A stretch of DNA of 38,323 nt from Chromatiales bacterium (GCA_026982395.1 JALSHD010000192.1:1-38323); one strand, 5' to 3'. Shown: positions 1 to 8,934, counted from the first letter of the stretch. Program-made: numbers and translations. Notes: generated by a model not told the origin, from the letters alone.

Positions 1-5
1 TCCAT

Positions 6-64
6 GCCAGTTTACCTTTATGATCAGAGGATTATTTGTCAAAAGATCTGATCGGCAAACTGGC
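6..64. repeat. Nested inverted repeat (large hairpin)
   Basis: Two nested perfect stems are visible. The outer arms GCCAGTTT (6-13) and AAACTGGC (57-64) enclose the inner arms GATCAGA (22-28) and TCTGATC (47-53). No T-run follows on either side, so it is not a classical intrinsic terminator. It could be the 3' end structure of a gene lying before the window or a cis element upstream of lgt. The function is unknown. Confidence 0.5.
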
Positions 65-102
65 GTTAAGTTCACGTCTTATCCCGAGTTCAGGTTATAC
101 TA

Positions 103-221
103 GGGTTCCCCATAACTGCTCCACATAGTCCTGTGCAGGGGGGCTTTCTTGTTCTCGCAAAAATCACTAATTTCAGTGGTGCCCTCTGAGAGATTACTCG
201 ATATCGAGTGATTATCAAAAC
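103..221 (+). ncRNA. Candidate structured RNA element, copy 1 (upstream of lgt)
   Basis: This segment is similar to 36918-37040. Both copies share GGGGC-TTTCTTG-(T/C)TCTCG, a run of A, a 6-bp hairpin, GCCCT, GAGAGA and, 41-43 nt after the start of GCCC, TATCAAAAC. Here the hairpin is ATCACT (163-168)/AGTGGT (175-180) with a 6-nt loop. GGGC (141-144) can pair with GCCC (181-184) around it. TCTC (153-156) can pair with GAGA (188-191), which would make a pseudoknot. The element ends about 80 nt before the lgt start, so it may be a leader, but no promoter is obvious. A dispersed DNA repeat is the main alternative. I do not recognise a named riboswitch or RNA class. Confidence 0.4.
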
Positions 222-303
222 TTTGTAACAGGTTATTGCTTTTTTGGGTTGTTGCATGTTTAGTTGAACAGCAGAAAAGCGCTTGATTTGATATACTCGG
301 CGG

Positions 304-1113
304 ATGTTACCTTATCCTGAAATAGATCCGGTTGCGCTGCAGCTGGGTCCTTTGAAAATTCATTGGTATGGTCTGACCTATCTTGTCGGATTTTCGGCCG
401 CCTGGTGGTTAGGGCGTCTTCGCGCACGTCGGCCCCATTCTGGCTGGACGGATCAGCAAGTGGCGGATCTGATTTTCTACGGAGCATTGGGGGTGGTTCT
501 GGGGGGGCGAATAGGCTATATCCTGTTCTACGATTTTGCTGTTTATATTGAAAATCCGTTGCGAATTTTCCAGATATGGCAGGGGGGCATGTCATTTCAT
601 GGGGGGTTGGTCGGTGTTCTGATCGGTATGTGGTTGTTCGGGCGGCGCTACAAGAAAACCTTTTTTGAGGTTACCGATTTTCTTGCGCCTATCGCGCCCA
701 TCGGATTGGGGGTGGTGCGGATTGGCAACTTCATCAATGGTGAACTGTGGGGCAAGGTGACTGACGTCCCTTGGGCGATGGTATTTCCGGGAGCAGGCCC
801 ATTGCCACGGCACCCTTCGCAGCTGTATGAGTCGTTTCTGGAAGGAGCGGTTTTGTTTTTGATTTTGTGGTTGTTTTCTAGCAAGCCACGCCCCGTCCGT
901 GCGGTATCCGGTATGTTCTTGTTGTTTTATGGTGTATTCCGGTTCTTGGTTGAATTTGTTCGCATGCCAGATCCTCAGTTGGGTTATCTCGCGTTTGGTT
1001 GGGTGACCATGGGCCAGGTTCTCTCCTTGCCCATGATTATTGCCGGCGTCATTTTGTTCTGGCTCGCCTACCGCAATCGGGAAACTTCCACAAAAACCGT
1101 CGGAGCCAAGTAG
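304..1113 (+). CDS. lgt: Prolipoprotein diacylglyceryl transferase
   Basis: Lgt transfers diacylglycerol from phosphatidylglycerol to the lipobox cysteine of prolipoproteins in the inner membrane, the first step of lipoprotein maturation. The 269-aa length, multiple hydrophobic segments, an early HWYGL segment, the HGGLVG motif and the [12 protein letters not shown] signature are typical of the family. The ATG at 304 gives the expected N-terminus; the ribosome binding site is weak. The stop is followed one base later by the thyA start, so lgt, thyA and folA are probably one transcript, an order also common in E. coli relatives (lgt-thyA). At least six probable lipoproteins in this window would be substrates. 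Confidence 0.96.
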   Translation: MLPYPEIDPVALQLGPLKIHWYGLTYLVGFSAAWWLGRLRARRPHSGWTDQQVADLIFYGALGVVLGGRIGYILFYDFAVYIENPLRIFQIWQGGMSFHGGLVGVLIGMWLFGRRYKKTFFEVTDFLAPIAPIGLGVVRIGNFINGELWGKVTDVPWAMVFPGAGPLPRHPSQLYESFLEGAVLFLILWLFSSKPRPVRAVSGMFLLFYGVFRFLVEFVRMPDPQLGYLAFGWVTMGQVLSLPMIIAGVILFWLAYRNRETSTKTVGAK

Positions 1114-1114
1114 G

Positions 1115-1909
1115 ATGCGGCAGTATCTGAATCTGATGCGTCACGTATTGGATAACGGTGCGCGTAAGGAGGACCGTACCGGTACGGGGACTCTCAGCGT
1201 GTTTGGATACCAGATGCGCTATGATCTTGGTAAGGGTTTTCCTGTCGTTACCACGAAAAAACTGCACTTGCGTTCCATTGTTCATGAACTGTTATGGTTT
1301 TTGCGGGGTGACACGAACATCAAGTATCTGAGAGATAATGGTGTCAGCATCTGGGATGAGTGGGCGGACGAGAATGGAGAACTGGGGCCTGTTTATGGTT
1401 ATCAGTGGCGCTCCTGGCCAACTCCCGATGGTGAATGCATTGATCAGATTAAGCAGGCGGTTGAACAGATCAGAAGCAATCCGGATTCTCGACGCATCAT
1501 TGTCAGCGCCTGGAACGTTGCGCAGATAGAGAAGATGGCGTTGCCGCCCTGTCATGCTTTCTTTCAGTTTTATGTGGCCGATGGAAGGCTCTCTTGCCAG
1601 CTTTATCAACGCTCTGCTGATATTTTTTTGGGGGTTCCGTTCAATATAGCATCCTACGCCCTACTGACCATGATGATGGCACAGGTGGCTGGCCTGAAGC
1701 CGGGAGATTTTGTGCATACTCTTGGTGATGCGCATCTCTATGTGAACCATCTCGAGCAGGCCAAACTGCAGCTGTCCCGTGAGCCCTTTCCATTGCCAAC
1801 CATGAAAATCAACCCGGCGGTGAAAGATATTTTCGATTTCAGTTTTGACGATTTTGAATTGGTGAATTACCAGTATCATCCTCATATAAAGGCTCCTGTC
1901 GCGGTATAA
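1115..1909 (+). CDS. thyA: Thymidylate synthase
   Basis: ThyA methylates dUMP to dTMP with methylenetetrahydrofolate, producing dihydrofolate. Starting at ATG 1115 gives 264 aa, the E. coli length, and an N-terminus MRQYLNLM that aligns with MKQYLELM; the longer open frame from 1040 lies inside lgt and is not the real start. The catalytic region [11 protein letters not shown] contains the nucleophilic cysteine, and the [16 protein letters not shown] and C-terminal IKAPVAV segments are conserved. It sits one base after lgt and just before folA, which recycles the dihydrofolate it makes. Confidence 0.97.
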   Translation: MRQYLNLMRHVLDNGARKEDRTGTGTLSVFGYQMRYDLGKGFPVVTTKKLHLRSIVHELLWFLRGDTNIKYLRDNGVSIWDEWADENGELGPVYGYQWRSWPTPDGECIDQIKQAVEQIRSNPDSRRIIVSAWNVAQIEKMALPPCHAFFQFYVADGRLSCQLYQRSADIFLGVPFNIASYALLTMMMAQVAGLKPGDFVHTLGDAHLYVNHLEQAKLQLSREPFPLPTMKINPAVKDIFDFSFDDFELVNYQYHPHIKAPVAV

Positions 1910-1916
1910 GGCGAAA

Positions 1917-2408
1917 ATGAAAATTTCGTTGATCTGGGCCATGTCTGATGATCGCGTAATCGGAACCAGTAACCGGTTACCCTGGAAGTTGCCTGCGGAT
2001 ATGCGCTGGTTTCGTCGCCATACTTTGGGGAAGCCCGTTGTTATGGGGCGCAAAACGTTCGAATCCTTTGGTGCCAAGCCTCTTCCGGATCGCCACAACA
2101 TTATTGTTACCCATGATCGAGACTACCTGGCGGAGGGGGCGCAGGTGGCATCTTCGGTTGATGAAGCTCTGGCTGCTGCTGCGTCTGCAGAGGAGGTTAT
2201 GGTTATCGGTGGGGCCCTTTTATATCAGCAACTGTTGCCGCGTGCCGATCGGCTTTACATGACTTTGGTACATGGTTCTTTTGAGGGGGATACCTGGTTT
2301 CCCCGGTTTGATCCAGATGAGTGGCAGGAGAAAGAAAGACATGACTTTAGTGCAGATGAAAACAATCCCTGGCCGTACAGTTTTTTTATTCTGGACAGGA
2401 AAAGTTAA
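1917..2408 (+). CDS. folA: Dihydrofolate reductase
   Basis: This enzyme reduces dihydrofolate to tetrahydrofolate with NADPH. The 163-aa length and the N-terminal MKISLIWAMSDDRVIGTSNR, followed by LPWKLPADMRWF (with the substrate-binding acidic residue) and VVMGRKTFESFG, are diagnostic for chromosomal DHFR. The nucleotide-binding VMVIGGALLY segment follows. It lies 7 bp after thyA and its stop overlaps the start of the next gene, so it belongs to the same operon as thyA, a functionally logical pairing. Confidence 0.96.
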   Translation: MKISLIWAMSDDRVIGTSNRLPWKLPADMRWFRRHTLGKPVVMGRKTFESFGAKPLPDRHNIIVTHDRDYLAEGAQVASSVDEALAAAASAEEVMVIGGALLYQQLLPRADRLYMTLVHGSFEGDTWFPRFDPDEWQEKERHDFSADENNPWPYSFFILDRKS

Positions 2409-2728
2409 TGTTAATCAGTAACCTGGAGGTGGTTCCCGGCTACAATATTGTAAAACACCTTGGTCTGGTTCAGGGTAGTACTGTGAGAGCCAAACATGTT
2501 GGTCGCGATATTATTGCAGGGCTGAAAAACATTTTCGGGGGTGAGTTGAGTGGCTATACCGAGCTGCTGCAGGAGGCCCGGGAGGAGGCTGTGGAGCGAA
2601 TGAAACAGCAGGCGCTGGCGGTTGGTGCCAACGCCGTGATTAATGTCCGTTTCTCCACCTCTTCGGTGACTCAGGGGGCCGCCGAACTGTTTGCTTACGG
2701 AACGGCGGTGGTTGTGGAAGAGAAATGA
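2408..2728 (+). CDS. YbjQ/UPF0145 family protein
   Basis: This 106-aa protein matches the YbjQ (UPF0145, putative heavy-metal-binding) family. It has the N-terminal PGYNIVKHLGLVQGSTVRAK segment, a central GLKNIFGGELSGYTELL and a C-terminal GANAVINVRFSTS followed by AYGTAV. These proteins form pentameric or decameric rings in known structures, but the biochemical role is not established. It starts at the last base of the folA stop and overlaps the next gene by 4 bp, so it is translationally coupled in the operon. No signal peptide is seen, so it is probably cytoplasmic. Confidence 0.85.
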   Translation: MLISNLEVVPGYNIVKHLGLVQGSTVRAKHVGRDIIAGLKNIFGGELSGYTELLQEAREEAVERMKQQALAVGANAVINVRFSTSSVTQGAAELFAYGTAVVVEEK

Positions 2729-3180
2729 GCAATCTGGTCCTTTTTCTGCTTCTGCTGGTTTTAGGCTACAGTTTTGGCCGTTACGCCGAGCAGCGCCACT
2801 ATCGTTCGATTATTCGGAGAGAAAAAGAGTATAGCGATGTGGTGCTGACCACTGTTCGGCGACCGGCGCCCGGTGTTGAGTTGACAGGGAGCGAACTGGT
2901 TGCGGGTAGTGTGGTGATTTCTGTCGATTATTTCAAACGATTTCTAGCCGGACTGCGCAACCTGATCGGCGGCAGGATGACGTCCTATGAGACGTTGCTG
3001 GATCGTGGCCGGCGTGAAGCAATTTTGCGGATGAAGCAGCAGGCCAAAGCCCGGGGAGCAAATATGGTTTTCAATGTCAAAATGGAAACCGCCTCTATTT
3101 CAAAAGATGGTGGCAGTGCGTTGGGATCCGTAGAGATCCTGGCCTACGGAACTGCCACTACAGTTACCATACGGGAGTAG
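2725..3180 (+). CDS. Membrane-anchored YbjQ-like protein
   Basis: This is a second YbjQ-like protein in tandem, 151 aa. A hydrophobic N-terminal segment (about residues 3-17, LVLFLLLLVLGYSFG) is followed by a YbjQ-like domain. That domain has GLRNLIGGRMTSYETLL, RMKQQAKARGANMVFNV and a C-terminal AYGTATTV, closely paralleling the preceding gene. It overlaps that gene by 4 bp and stops 8 bp before the M48 protease. The pair probably arose by duplication, with this copy gaining a membrane anchor. The function is unknown. Confidence 0.8.
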   Translation: MSNLVLFLLLLVLGYSFGRYAEQRHYRSIIRREKEYSDVVLTTVRRPAPGVELTGSELVAGSVVISVDYFKRFLAGLRNLIGGRMTSYETLLDRGRREAILRMKQQAKARGANMVFNVKMETASISKDGGSALGSVEILAYGTATTVTIRE

Positions 3181-3188
3181 CGGTGTAG

Positions 3189-4022
3189 TTGAGATATGAG
3201 AATCCTACGGTTCCGGAGGGTATAAACACCTCCCGGGGGCATCCGCTGAAACGGCTGCTGTTTCTTTTCGCTGCCCTGTTTTTTCTGCTTGTTATCGTTG
3301 TCTTTTCTTTGCGCTTGATGGCGGTTTGGGCGGCCCCCTATATTCCGTTTGCCTATGAACAGCGACTGGTCGGGCACTATTTCTCGCAAGACAAAAAAAG
3401 TGAGAGTCATGCCCGGCTGCTCTCCTATCTTCAGTGGCTGGCGCAGCGGCTGACCAAGGCGGCGAATCTGCCTGATGATATGACTGTAACCATTCATTAC
3501 CGGGATGAACCCATGGTCAACGCGGTAGCAATGCCGGGTGGCCATATTGTTATCTATCGGGGTTTGCTGGAGCGGCTTGATAGTGAAAATGCCCTCGCGA
3601 TGGTGATGGCCCATGAGATCGCGCATGTTAAACGCCGTCATCCGCTGATCAATTTGGGCAGCGGGGTTGTTTTCAGTCTTGTGATTGCCGTTGTTACCGG
3701 TTCAACGGGAGATGCTGTGACGGGTAGAATTATCGGTCAGTTGGGCAGGATTGCCGATTTGGGGTTCAGCCGGGAGCAGGAGTTGCAGGCGGATTTTGAT
3801 GCTCTTTACGCTGTTCATGCTCTCTATGGCCATGTTTCAGGTGCAGATGATCTGTACAGCGTGTTGCTGCAGGAGGCGGAAGATGACCTATCCAGCCGGG
3901 TTCCCGAATTCATGCAGACCCATCCTGTGCTAAAAAAGCGTCTTGAACGTCTGCGTGGAGTGATACGTGAACGGAACTGGCCGGATGACAGGCCGGTTTT
4001 AATGCTGCCTGATTTCAACTGA
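3189..4022 (+). CDS. M48 family metallopeptidase, membrane-anchored
   Basis: The protein has 277 aa with a transmembrane segment at about residues 22-46. Its zinc protease domain carries the HEIAH motif at residues 142-146 and a downstream SREQELQAD segment that supplies the third zinc-ligand glutamate. A preceding stop codon abuts position 3189, so the start must be the TTG there (GGAG about 10 nt upstream); no ATG occurs before the membrane segment. This looks like a periplasm-facing, BepA/Oma1-like protease rather than HtpX, which is encoded separately at 20386. It is probably the last gene of the lgt operon, and its association with YbjQ proteins may be functional. Confidence 0.85.
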   Translation: MRYENPTVPEGINTSRGHPLKRLLFLFAALFFLLVIVVFSLRLMAVWAAPYIPFAYEQRLVGHYFSQDKKSESHARLLSYLQWLAQRLTKAANLPDDMTVTIHYRDEPMVNAVAMPGGHIVIYRGLLERLDSENALAMVMAHEIAHVKRRHPLINLGSGVVFSLVIAVVTGSTGDAVTGRIIGQLGRIADLGFSREQELQADFDALYAVHALYGHVSGADDLYSVLLQEAEDDLSSRVPEFMQTHPVLKKRLERLRGVIRERNWPDDRPVLMLPDFN

Positions 4023-4048
4023 GAGTGATAAAAGCTGTTGTCCGATTA

Positions 4049-4063
4049 ACCAGCAAGGCTGGT
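4049..4063. terminator. Possible hairpin between convergent operons
   Basis: A perfect 6-bp stem ACCAGC/GCTGGT with an AAG loop lies 27 bp after the M48 protease stop. It is not followed by a T-run, so it is at best a weak or Rho-assisted terminator. The remaining 180-bp gap before the tatC stop shows no convincing gene. Confidence 0.25.
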
Positions 4064-4200
4064 ATTGTCCTACGCGAAAAAGGATCGGATTCCGTTATGG
4101 AGCGGTAACTGAGAAAGCCTTTCTGGCTGCCGGGGAGTACCAGGCGGGCATGTCAGCCAAGTTGATGGTGGTAGAATAGCCGAGAACCGCAAAGATGCCG

Positions 4201-5004
4201 TTAACCGGAGATATCCCTGTTATTAGCGGCTTCCTCTGCTGCCTTGCGCCTTTGTAACATAACCCGGGATATGAAAAGCCCCGCTTCAAACAGCAGCCAC
4301 ATGGGGATCGCCAACAGGGTCTGGGAGATGATATCAGGAGGTGTTAGTAGCATGCCGATAACGAATGCTCCAACAATGATATAGGGACGCATGGCAGCCA
4401 GTTTTTCCGGCGTTACCGCACCGGTCAGCACCAACAAAAAAGTGGCGACCGGTACTTCGAAGGCGACTCCGAAGGCAAAAAACATCTTGAGTACAAAATC
4501 GAGGTATTTACTGATATCCGTCATCACTGCGACGCCTTCCGGAGCGGTTGAGGTGAGAAAACCAAATACCAGAGGCATAACGGCGTAGTAGGCGAAAGCC
4601 ATGCCGATGTAGAACAGCAGGGTACTGGATACCAGCAGTGGCAACATCAATCGCCGTTCATGCCGGTACAGGCCGGGTGCCATAAAAGCCCATGCCTGGT
4701 ACAGGATTACCGGGATGGCGAGGAACATGGCAAGAACGAGCGTCAATTTGAACGGGGTCAGGAAAGGGGAGGCAACCTCTGTTGCTATCATGGAGCTGCT
4801 TTCCGGCAGGTGCGCCAGTAGCGGTGCTGCCAGCAAGGTATAGAGATCGTTGGCGAACGGGATCAGGGCCAGGAAAAGCAGCCCTACTACCAGGACTATA
4901 CGCAACAGTCGATCACGCAGTTCGACCAGGTGGGAGAGAAAGGGTTGCTCCCGGGTTACCTTGTCTTCACTATCGCCGGGCGGGAGGCTGTCGTGTTGCG
5001 TCAT
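4201..5004 (-). CDS. tatC: Sec-independent protein translocase TatC
   Basis: TatC is the polytopic inner-membrane receptor for twin-arginine signal peptides. This 267-aa protein begins with a polar region, then [13 protein letters not shown], the conserved cytoplasmic N-terminal TatC signature, followed by six hydrophobic segments. The [18 protein letters not shown] loop and the [11 protein letters not shown] segment are also family hallmarks. Its start overlaps the tatB stop by 4 bp. It ends the long - strand his-tat operon. A Tat substrate candidate, the DUF1501 protein, is encoded at 27980. Confidence 0.96.
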   Translation of the reverse strand: MTQHDSLPPGDSEDKVTREQPFLSHLVELRDRLLRIVLVVGLLFLALIPFANDLYTLLAAPLLAHLPESSSMIATEVASPFLTPFKLTLVLAMFLAIPVILYQAWAFMAPGLYRHERRLMLPLLVSSTLLFYIGMAFAYYAVMPLVFGFLTSTAPEGVAVMTDISKYLDFVLKMFFAFGVAFEVPVATFLLVLTGAVTPEKLAAMRPYIIVGAFVIGMLLTPPDIISQTLLAIPMWLLFEAGLFISRVMLQRRKAAEEAANNRDISG

Positions 5005-5372
5005 TTTGACGGAGCGTTGAGTTCATTTGTTGCCGGGTTGGCAGTCGGCGATTCAGATTCGGGCTGTTTCTCCGTTGGCTTTATCGCCTCTTCCAGATAG
5101 TCTGCTGCCGCTACCCGCTCCAGCTCGGATTGGGTCTGGTGCAGTGACTGTTTAAGCTGATCGAGTTCGGCCTTCTGCTCCTCCATAATCTGCTTCAGTT
5201 CGCTGGCCTTGAGCTCCTGCTCGATATCTGATTTAACCGAGGTAATAAAGCGCTGTATCTTTCCATACCAGTTGCCCGCTGTACGCGCAACCGCCGGAAG
5301 CCGCTCCGGCCCGATCACCAGCAAGGCGATGATGGCGATAATGGATAGTTCCCAGAAACCGATATCAAACAT
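5001..5372 (-). CDS. tatB: Sec-independent protein translocase TatB
   Basis: TatB forms the substrate receptor complex with TatC. The 123-aa protein has an N-terminal membrane helix ([20 protein letters not shown]) followed by GPERLP, the TatB-specific hinge with a conserved glutamate and proline. A long amphipathic and coiled-coil region then leads to an acidic, low-complexity tail. The length fits TatB rather than TatA. It overlaps tatC by 4 bp and lies 51 bp after tatA. Confidence 0.95.
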   Translation of the reverse strand: MFDIGFWELSIIAIIALLVIGPERLPAVARTAGNWYGKIQRFITSVKSDIEQELKASELKQIMEEQKAELDQLKQSLHQTQSELERVAAADYLEEAIKPTEKQPESESPTANPATNELNAPSK

Positions 5373-5423
5373 GGTTGTGGTGGTTCCAGATGTTGCCGGG
5401 TGGAAAAAGAGGCTGTTTCCGGA

Positions 5424-5642
5424 TCAGCTTTTGGTTTTTTCCTTGCTGGCTTCACCTTCGATGATACGACTCTGTTCCTGCTCCTTTTTTTCAATGTTGT
5501 CCTGTTCTTCATCTTTCATGGCAGTACGAAAGCCTTTGATGGCTGCACCCATATCACTACCCACGTTGCGCAGCCGTTTGGCACCAAACAGGACGAGCAC
5601 GATGGCCAGAATAATCAGCAATTGCCAGGGACTGATACCCAT
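5424..5642 (-). CDS. tatA: Sec-independent protein translocase TatA
   Basis: TatA assembles the protein-conducting element of the Tat system. The 72-aa protein has the N-terminal membrane helix [18 protein letters not shown], the FGAKRL hinge, and the amphipathic helix with [17 protein letters not shown] short charged tail ends it. It is the first of tatABC and lies 26 bp after hinT in the same direction. Confidence 0.95.
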   Translation of the reverse strand: MGISPWQLLIILAIVLVLFGAKRLRNVGSDMGAAIKGFRTAMKDEEQDNIEKKEQEQSRIIEGEASKEKTKS

Positions 5643-5668
5643 AAGTTTATCTCCAGTTGTTAAATCGT

Positions 5669-6004
5669 CTAAAAACCACGTAGTTCAGGGCCACCCAGCA
5701 AGTGAATATGCAGGTGGAAAATGATCTGTCCGCCGCCCTTTCCGGTATTGATTATGGTGCGGAACCCCTGTTCCAGCCCTTGTTCTCTGGCCAGTTCCGG
5801 TAGTAGCCGTATCATATGGCCGATGAGTTCATCATGCTCCGGTTTGAGATCCTCCAGCGTAGCAAGGTGAATACGGGGAATGACCAGCAGGTGAACTCTG
5901 GCTTTCGGGTTGATATCCTTGAACACGACTACCCGCTCATCTTCATATACCTTGTCTGCGGGAACGTCGCCTGCGACAATTTTGCAAAACAGACAGTCAC
6001 TCAT
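5669..6004 (-). CDS. hinT: HIT family purine nucleoside phosphoramidase (HinT-like)
   Basis: HinT-type proteins hydrolyse purine nucleoside phosphoramidates, including aminoacyl-adenylates. The 111-aa protein starts with [19 protein letters not shown], typical of the HinT branch with its zinc-associated cysteines, and carries the histidine triad HLHIHLLGG near the C-terminus. It overlaps hisE by 4 bp. A HIT gene between hisE and tatA is a recurring proteobacterial arrangement. The physiological substrate is not shown by context. Confidence 0.9.
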   Translation of the reverse strand: MSDCLFCKIVAGDVPADKVYEDERVVVFKDINPKARVHLLVIPRIHLATLEDLKPEHDELIGHMIRLLPELAREQGLEQGFRTIINTGKGGGQIIFHLHIHLLGGPELRGF

Positions 6005-6321
6005 TTCTGTTCTCTCCCGGCCTTCTCCTTAATACCCGACAGGCCAAAGCGGCGCTCCAGTTCTGCCAGAACATCCCCAGGGCCGGCACCGAGGTGAGCC
6101 AGCATTACCATCGTATGAAACCACAGATCGGCTGTTTCATAAATGACCTGTGGCATGTTTTCATCTTTGGCAGCTATCACGGTCTCGGTGGCCTCTTCAC
6201 CAATCTTCTTGAGAATGGTATCCAACCCCTTGTCATACAGTCCCGCCACATAGGAAGAGGCTGGATCGGCCTGTTTTCGCGCCTCCAGTACTTGAGACAG
6301 TTTTTCCAGTGTATCATTCAT
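6001..6321 (-). CDS. hisE: Phosphoribosyl-ATP diphosphatase
   Basis: HisE hydrolyses phosphoribosyl-ATP to phosphoribosyl-AMP and pyrophosphate, the second step of histidine synthesis. The 106-aa all-helical protein carries the MazG-like metal-binding pattern [17 protein letters not shown] and the [14 protein letters not shown] helix. HisE and HisI are separate genes here, unlike the fused HisIE of E. coli. Its start overlaps the hisI stop by a base and its stop overlaps hinT by 4 bp. Confidence 0.95.
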   Translation of the reverse strand: MNDTLEKLSQVLEARKQADPASSYVAGLYDKGLDTILKKIGEEATETVIAAKDENMPQVIYETADLWFHTMVMLAHLGAGPGDVLAELERRFGLSGIKEKAGREQK

Positions 6322-6716
6322 TATGATGTATAAATTTCCGCAGGATCCTTGATTACCGGCTCGACAGTCTGCCAGCGCTCTTTTTCCAGGCGTTGGTAGA
6401 AGCAGCTTTCACGTCCGGTATGGCAGGCTATCCCGCCTTGTTGCTCCACGCGCAACAGGATGACGTCGTTGTCACAATCCAGGCGGATCTCCCGGACTTT
6501 TTGCCGGTGGCCTGAGGATTCACCTTTGTGCCACAGTTTTTCTCGTGAACGGGACCAGTATACTGCGTGGCCCTGAGCTGCAGTAAGGCGCAGTGCTTCA
6601 CGGTTCATCCAGGCAAACATCAATACCCGGCCGCTGTCTGAATCCTGGGTGATAACCGGTACCAGTCCGTCCGGGTTCCAGTGTATTTTTTCCAGCCAGC
6701 CGGATTCCAGGTTCAC
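6321..6716 (-). CDS. hisI: Phosphoribosyl-AMP cyclohydrolase
   Basis: HisI opens the purine ring of phosphoribosyl-AMP in histidine synthesis. The 131-aa protein contains [12 protein letters not shown], the [18 protein letters not shown] signature, the metal site around DCDNDVILL, and the [13 protein letters not shown] zinc-binding segment. It overlaps hisF by 4 bp and hisE by one base. It is a stand-alone, monofunctional enzyme. Confidence 0.96.
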   Translation of the reverse strand: MNLESGWLEKIHWNPDGLVPVITQDSDSGRVLMFAWMNREALRLTAAQGHAVYWSRSREKLWHKGESSGHRQKVREIRLDCDNDVILLRVEQQGGIACHTGRESCFYQRLEKERWQTVEPVIKDPAEIYTS

Positions 6717-7486
6717 AGCCGTACCTCGATACCCTTGTCTTGCATGTGGCGTTTGGCTTGTTCGATAGTGTACTCACCAAAATGAAAAATGCTGGCGGCC
6801 AGCACGGCATCGGCGTGGCCCTGGATAATGCCTTCTGCCAAATGCTCCAGGTTGCCTACACCACCCGATGCAATTATGGGCACAGAAACCGCATCGCTGA
6901 CCGCCCGGGTAAGTTCAATATCAAATCCTGCCCTGGTGCCGTCCCGATCCATGCTGGTAAGCAGTATCTCGCCAGCGCCGTAATCCACCATTTTGCGCGC
7001 CCATGCGACTGCATCGATACCGGTGGGGTTGCGCCCGCCGTGGGTGAATATCTCCCAGCGCGCCGGTTCACTGTCTGTGTTGACGCGCTTGGCGTCAATG
7101 GCCACGACAATGCATTGGGAGCCAAAGCGTCCGGCGGCTTCCCTGACGAATTCGGGGTTGTTTACCGCTGCGGTATTGATAGCGACCTTGTCGGCGCCCG
7201 CTTTGAGCATGTGACGGATATCCGGGCTGGTGCGAATTCCGCCGCCGACTGTGAGGGGGATGAACACCTGTCCGGCCACAGCTTCCACCACATCGGCCAT
7301 GGTTTTGCGATCTTCATGGCTGGCGGTGATATCCAGAAAGGTGAGTTCATCGGCTCCCTGTTCATCGTAGCGGCGGGCAATCTCCACCGGATCACCGGCA
7401 TCACGGATATCCACAAACTGAACCCCCTTGACCACACGGCCATTGTCCACATCCAGACAGGGAATAATTCGTTTTGCCAGACTCAT
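6713..7486 (-). CDS. hisF: Imidazole glycerol phosphate synthase, cyclase subunit
   Basis: HisF uses ammonia from HisH to convert PRFAR to imidazole glycerol phosphate and AICAR. The 257-aa TIM barrel starts with [18 protein letters not shown], including the catalytic aspartate. It also has the [15 protein letters not shown] phosphate-binding loop and the second catalytic aspartate in [15 protein letters not shown]. The C-terminal [13 protein letters not shown] phosphate loop is intact. It overlaps hisA and hisI by 4 bp each. Confidence 0.97.
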   Translation of the reverse strand: MSLAKRIIPCLDVDNGRVVKGVQFVDIRDAGDPVEIARRYDEQGADELTFLDITASHEDRKTMADVVEAVAGQVFIPLTVGGGIRTSPDIRHMLKAGADKVAINTAAVNNPEFVREAAGRFGSQCIVVAIDAKRVNTDSEPARWEIFTHGGRNPTGIDAVAWARKMVDYGAGEILLTSMDRDGTRAGFDIELTRAVSDAVSVPIIASGGVGNLEHLAEGIIQGHADAVLAASIFHFGEYTIEQAKRHMQDKGIEVRL

Positions 7487-8229
7487 GATTCCGTGCGGGT
7501 CAGTTCATCGGCCAGTTTCTGTCCGGCGCTGAAATCCAGCGTGCCTTCATAGATGGCGCGTCCGGTAATGGCGCCCTGTATACCTTCCTCGGCCACTGCG
7601 CACAGGGCACGGACATCTTCCATATTGGTGATGCCGCCGGAGGCGATTACCGGTATGGTGATGGACTGGGCCAGGGCAACGGTGGATTCGATGTTGACGC
7701 CGTTCATCATTCCATCGCGGCTGATATCGGTATAAATGATCGCTTCCACGCCATCTTTTTCAAAATGCTGTGCCATGTCGATAACATCGTGATGAGAGAG
7801 TTTCGACCAGCCATCCACGGCAACCTTGCCATCTTTGGCATCCAGGCCGACGATAATGTGGCCGGGAAACTCCAGACAAAGATCATTGACGAAGTGGGGG
7901 GCGGTGACAGCCTTGGTGCCGATGATGACATAGCGCACACCGGCATCCAGGTAGGTTTGCACGGTATCTTCATCCCGGATTCCACCGCCGATCTGAACCG
8001 GCAGATCAGGAAACGCCTCACAGACCTCATGCACAGCGGAGGCATTTTTCGGCTGCCCGGACAGGGCGCCATCCAGATCGACCATGTGCAGCCGTCGGGC
8101 ACCTGCCTCTACCCAACGCCGGGCCATCTCTACCGGGTGGTCGGAGTAGGTGGTGACATCATCCATGCGGCCCTGGCGCAGGCGTACGCATTTGCCGTCT
8201 TTGAGATCGATTGCAGGTATCAGCTCCAT
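7483..8229 (-). CDS. hisA: Phosphoribosylformimino-AICAR ribotide isomerase
   Basis: HisA isomerises ProFAR to PRFAR. The 248-aa TIM barrel is homologous to HisF. It starts with [20 protein letters not shown], with the catalytic aspartate in AIDLKDG, and has [15 protein letters not shown] and [14 protein letters not shown] with the second catalytic aspartate. It lies 54 bp after hisH, the widest gap in this part of the operon, and overlaps hisF by 4 bp. Confidence 0.97.
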   Translation of the reverse strand: MELIPAIDLKDGKCVRLRQGRMDDVTTYSDHPVEMARRWVEAGARRLHMVDLDGALSGQPKNASAVHEVCEAFPDLPVQIGGGIRDEDTVQTYLDAGVRYVIIGTKAVTAPHFVNDLCLEFPGHIIVGLDAKDGKVAVDGWSKLSHHDVIDMAQHFEKDGVEAIIYTDISRDGMMNGVNIESTVALAQSITIPVIASGGITNMEDVRALCAVAEEGIQGAITGRAIYEGTLDFSAGQKLADELTRTES

Positions 8230-8283
8230 ATGCGTTTACTGTCTCATGGTTGTTCAGGGTTCGGGTTTCTGTGGCAGCCGGGA

Positions 8284-8931
8284 TTATCCATCCCAACGCA
8301 GAAAGTTGGCGTACAGGGTCAGCCCGGCATGTTGGCTCTTTTCCGGGTGAAACTGTACCGCAAAGATATTGTCCCGCGCTACTGCTGAAGCAAACGGTTC
8401 GGGGTAGCAGGTGGTGGCGGCTGTCAGTCGATCGCCGGCCGGGGTTACGTAGTAACTGTGTACGAAATAGAATCGCGTGTCCTGCTCGATGCCCCGCCAG
8501 AGCGGATGCTCAATACACTGGTGTACCTGATTCCAACCCATGTGGGGAATCTTCAGACGAGTGCCACTGGCCGGATCGTTCATGTCCGTGGCAAAGGCAT
8601 GCACCCCGCCCGGCAGGATTCCGAGGCAGGGGGTACCGCCGTTTTCTTCACTGTGTTCGAACAGCGCCTGCATGCCGACACAGACACCCAGAAAGGGCTT
8701 GCTCTGTGCCGCTTCGCGTATGACCTCATCCAGTCCGAGGCGTGTAATTTCTGCCATACAGTCGCGGATTGCCCCAACTCCGGGCAGGACGACCCGTTCG
8801 GCGCGCAGGATCTCTTCAGGATCATGGCTGACAGAGACCTGCACGGCATCGCCGCCGGCAAACTCCAGCGCCTTAGCAACGGAATGGATATTGCCCATCC
8901 CGTAGTCAATGATTGCAACCCTGTTTCCCAT
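8284..8931 (-). CDS. hisH: Imidazole glycerol phosphate synthase, glutaminase subunit
   Basis: HisH releases ammonia from glutamine for HisF. The 215-aa class I glutamine amidotransferase starts with VAIIDYGMGNIHSVAKAL. It has the oxyanion segment LPGVGA, the nucleophile cysteine in FLGVCVGMQALFEHSEE, and the catalytic His-Glu pair in VQFHPEKSQ. It starts 3 bp after the hisB stop, so the two are coupled. Confidence 0.97.
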   Translation of the reverse strand: MGNRVAIIDYGMGNIHSVAKALEFAGGDAVQVSVSHDPEEILRAERVVLPGVGAIRDCMAEITRLGLDEVIREAAQSKPFLGVCVGMQALFEHSEENGGTPCLGILPGGVHAFATDMNDPASGTRLKIPHMGWNQVHQCIEHPLWRGIEQDTRFYFVHSYYVTPAGDRLTAATTCYPEPFASAVARDNIFAVQFHPEKSQHAGLTLYANFLRWDG

Positions 8932-8934
8932 CGC

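Noticed and set aside
103-221. Known c-di-GMP, SAM, preQ1 or guanidine riboswitch
   Set aside because: I compared the conserved blocks with the consensus sequences I remember and found no match; this does not exclude a rarer class.
292-297. TATACT as a -10 box for lgt
   Set aside because: It is too close to the ATG at 304 and has no -35 at the right distance.
1040-1114. Extended N-terminus of thymidylate synthase
   Set aside because: The extension lies inside lgt; ATG 1115 gives the exact 264-aa family length and conserved N-terminus.
6740-7552. Long + strand open frame opposite hisF
   Set aside because: It is a shadow of the hisF-hisA coding sequence with no recognisable protein features.
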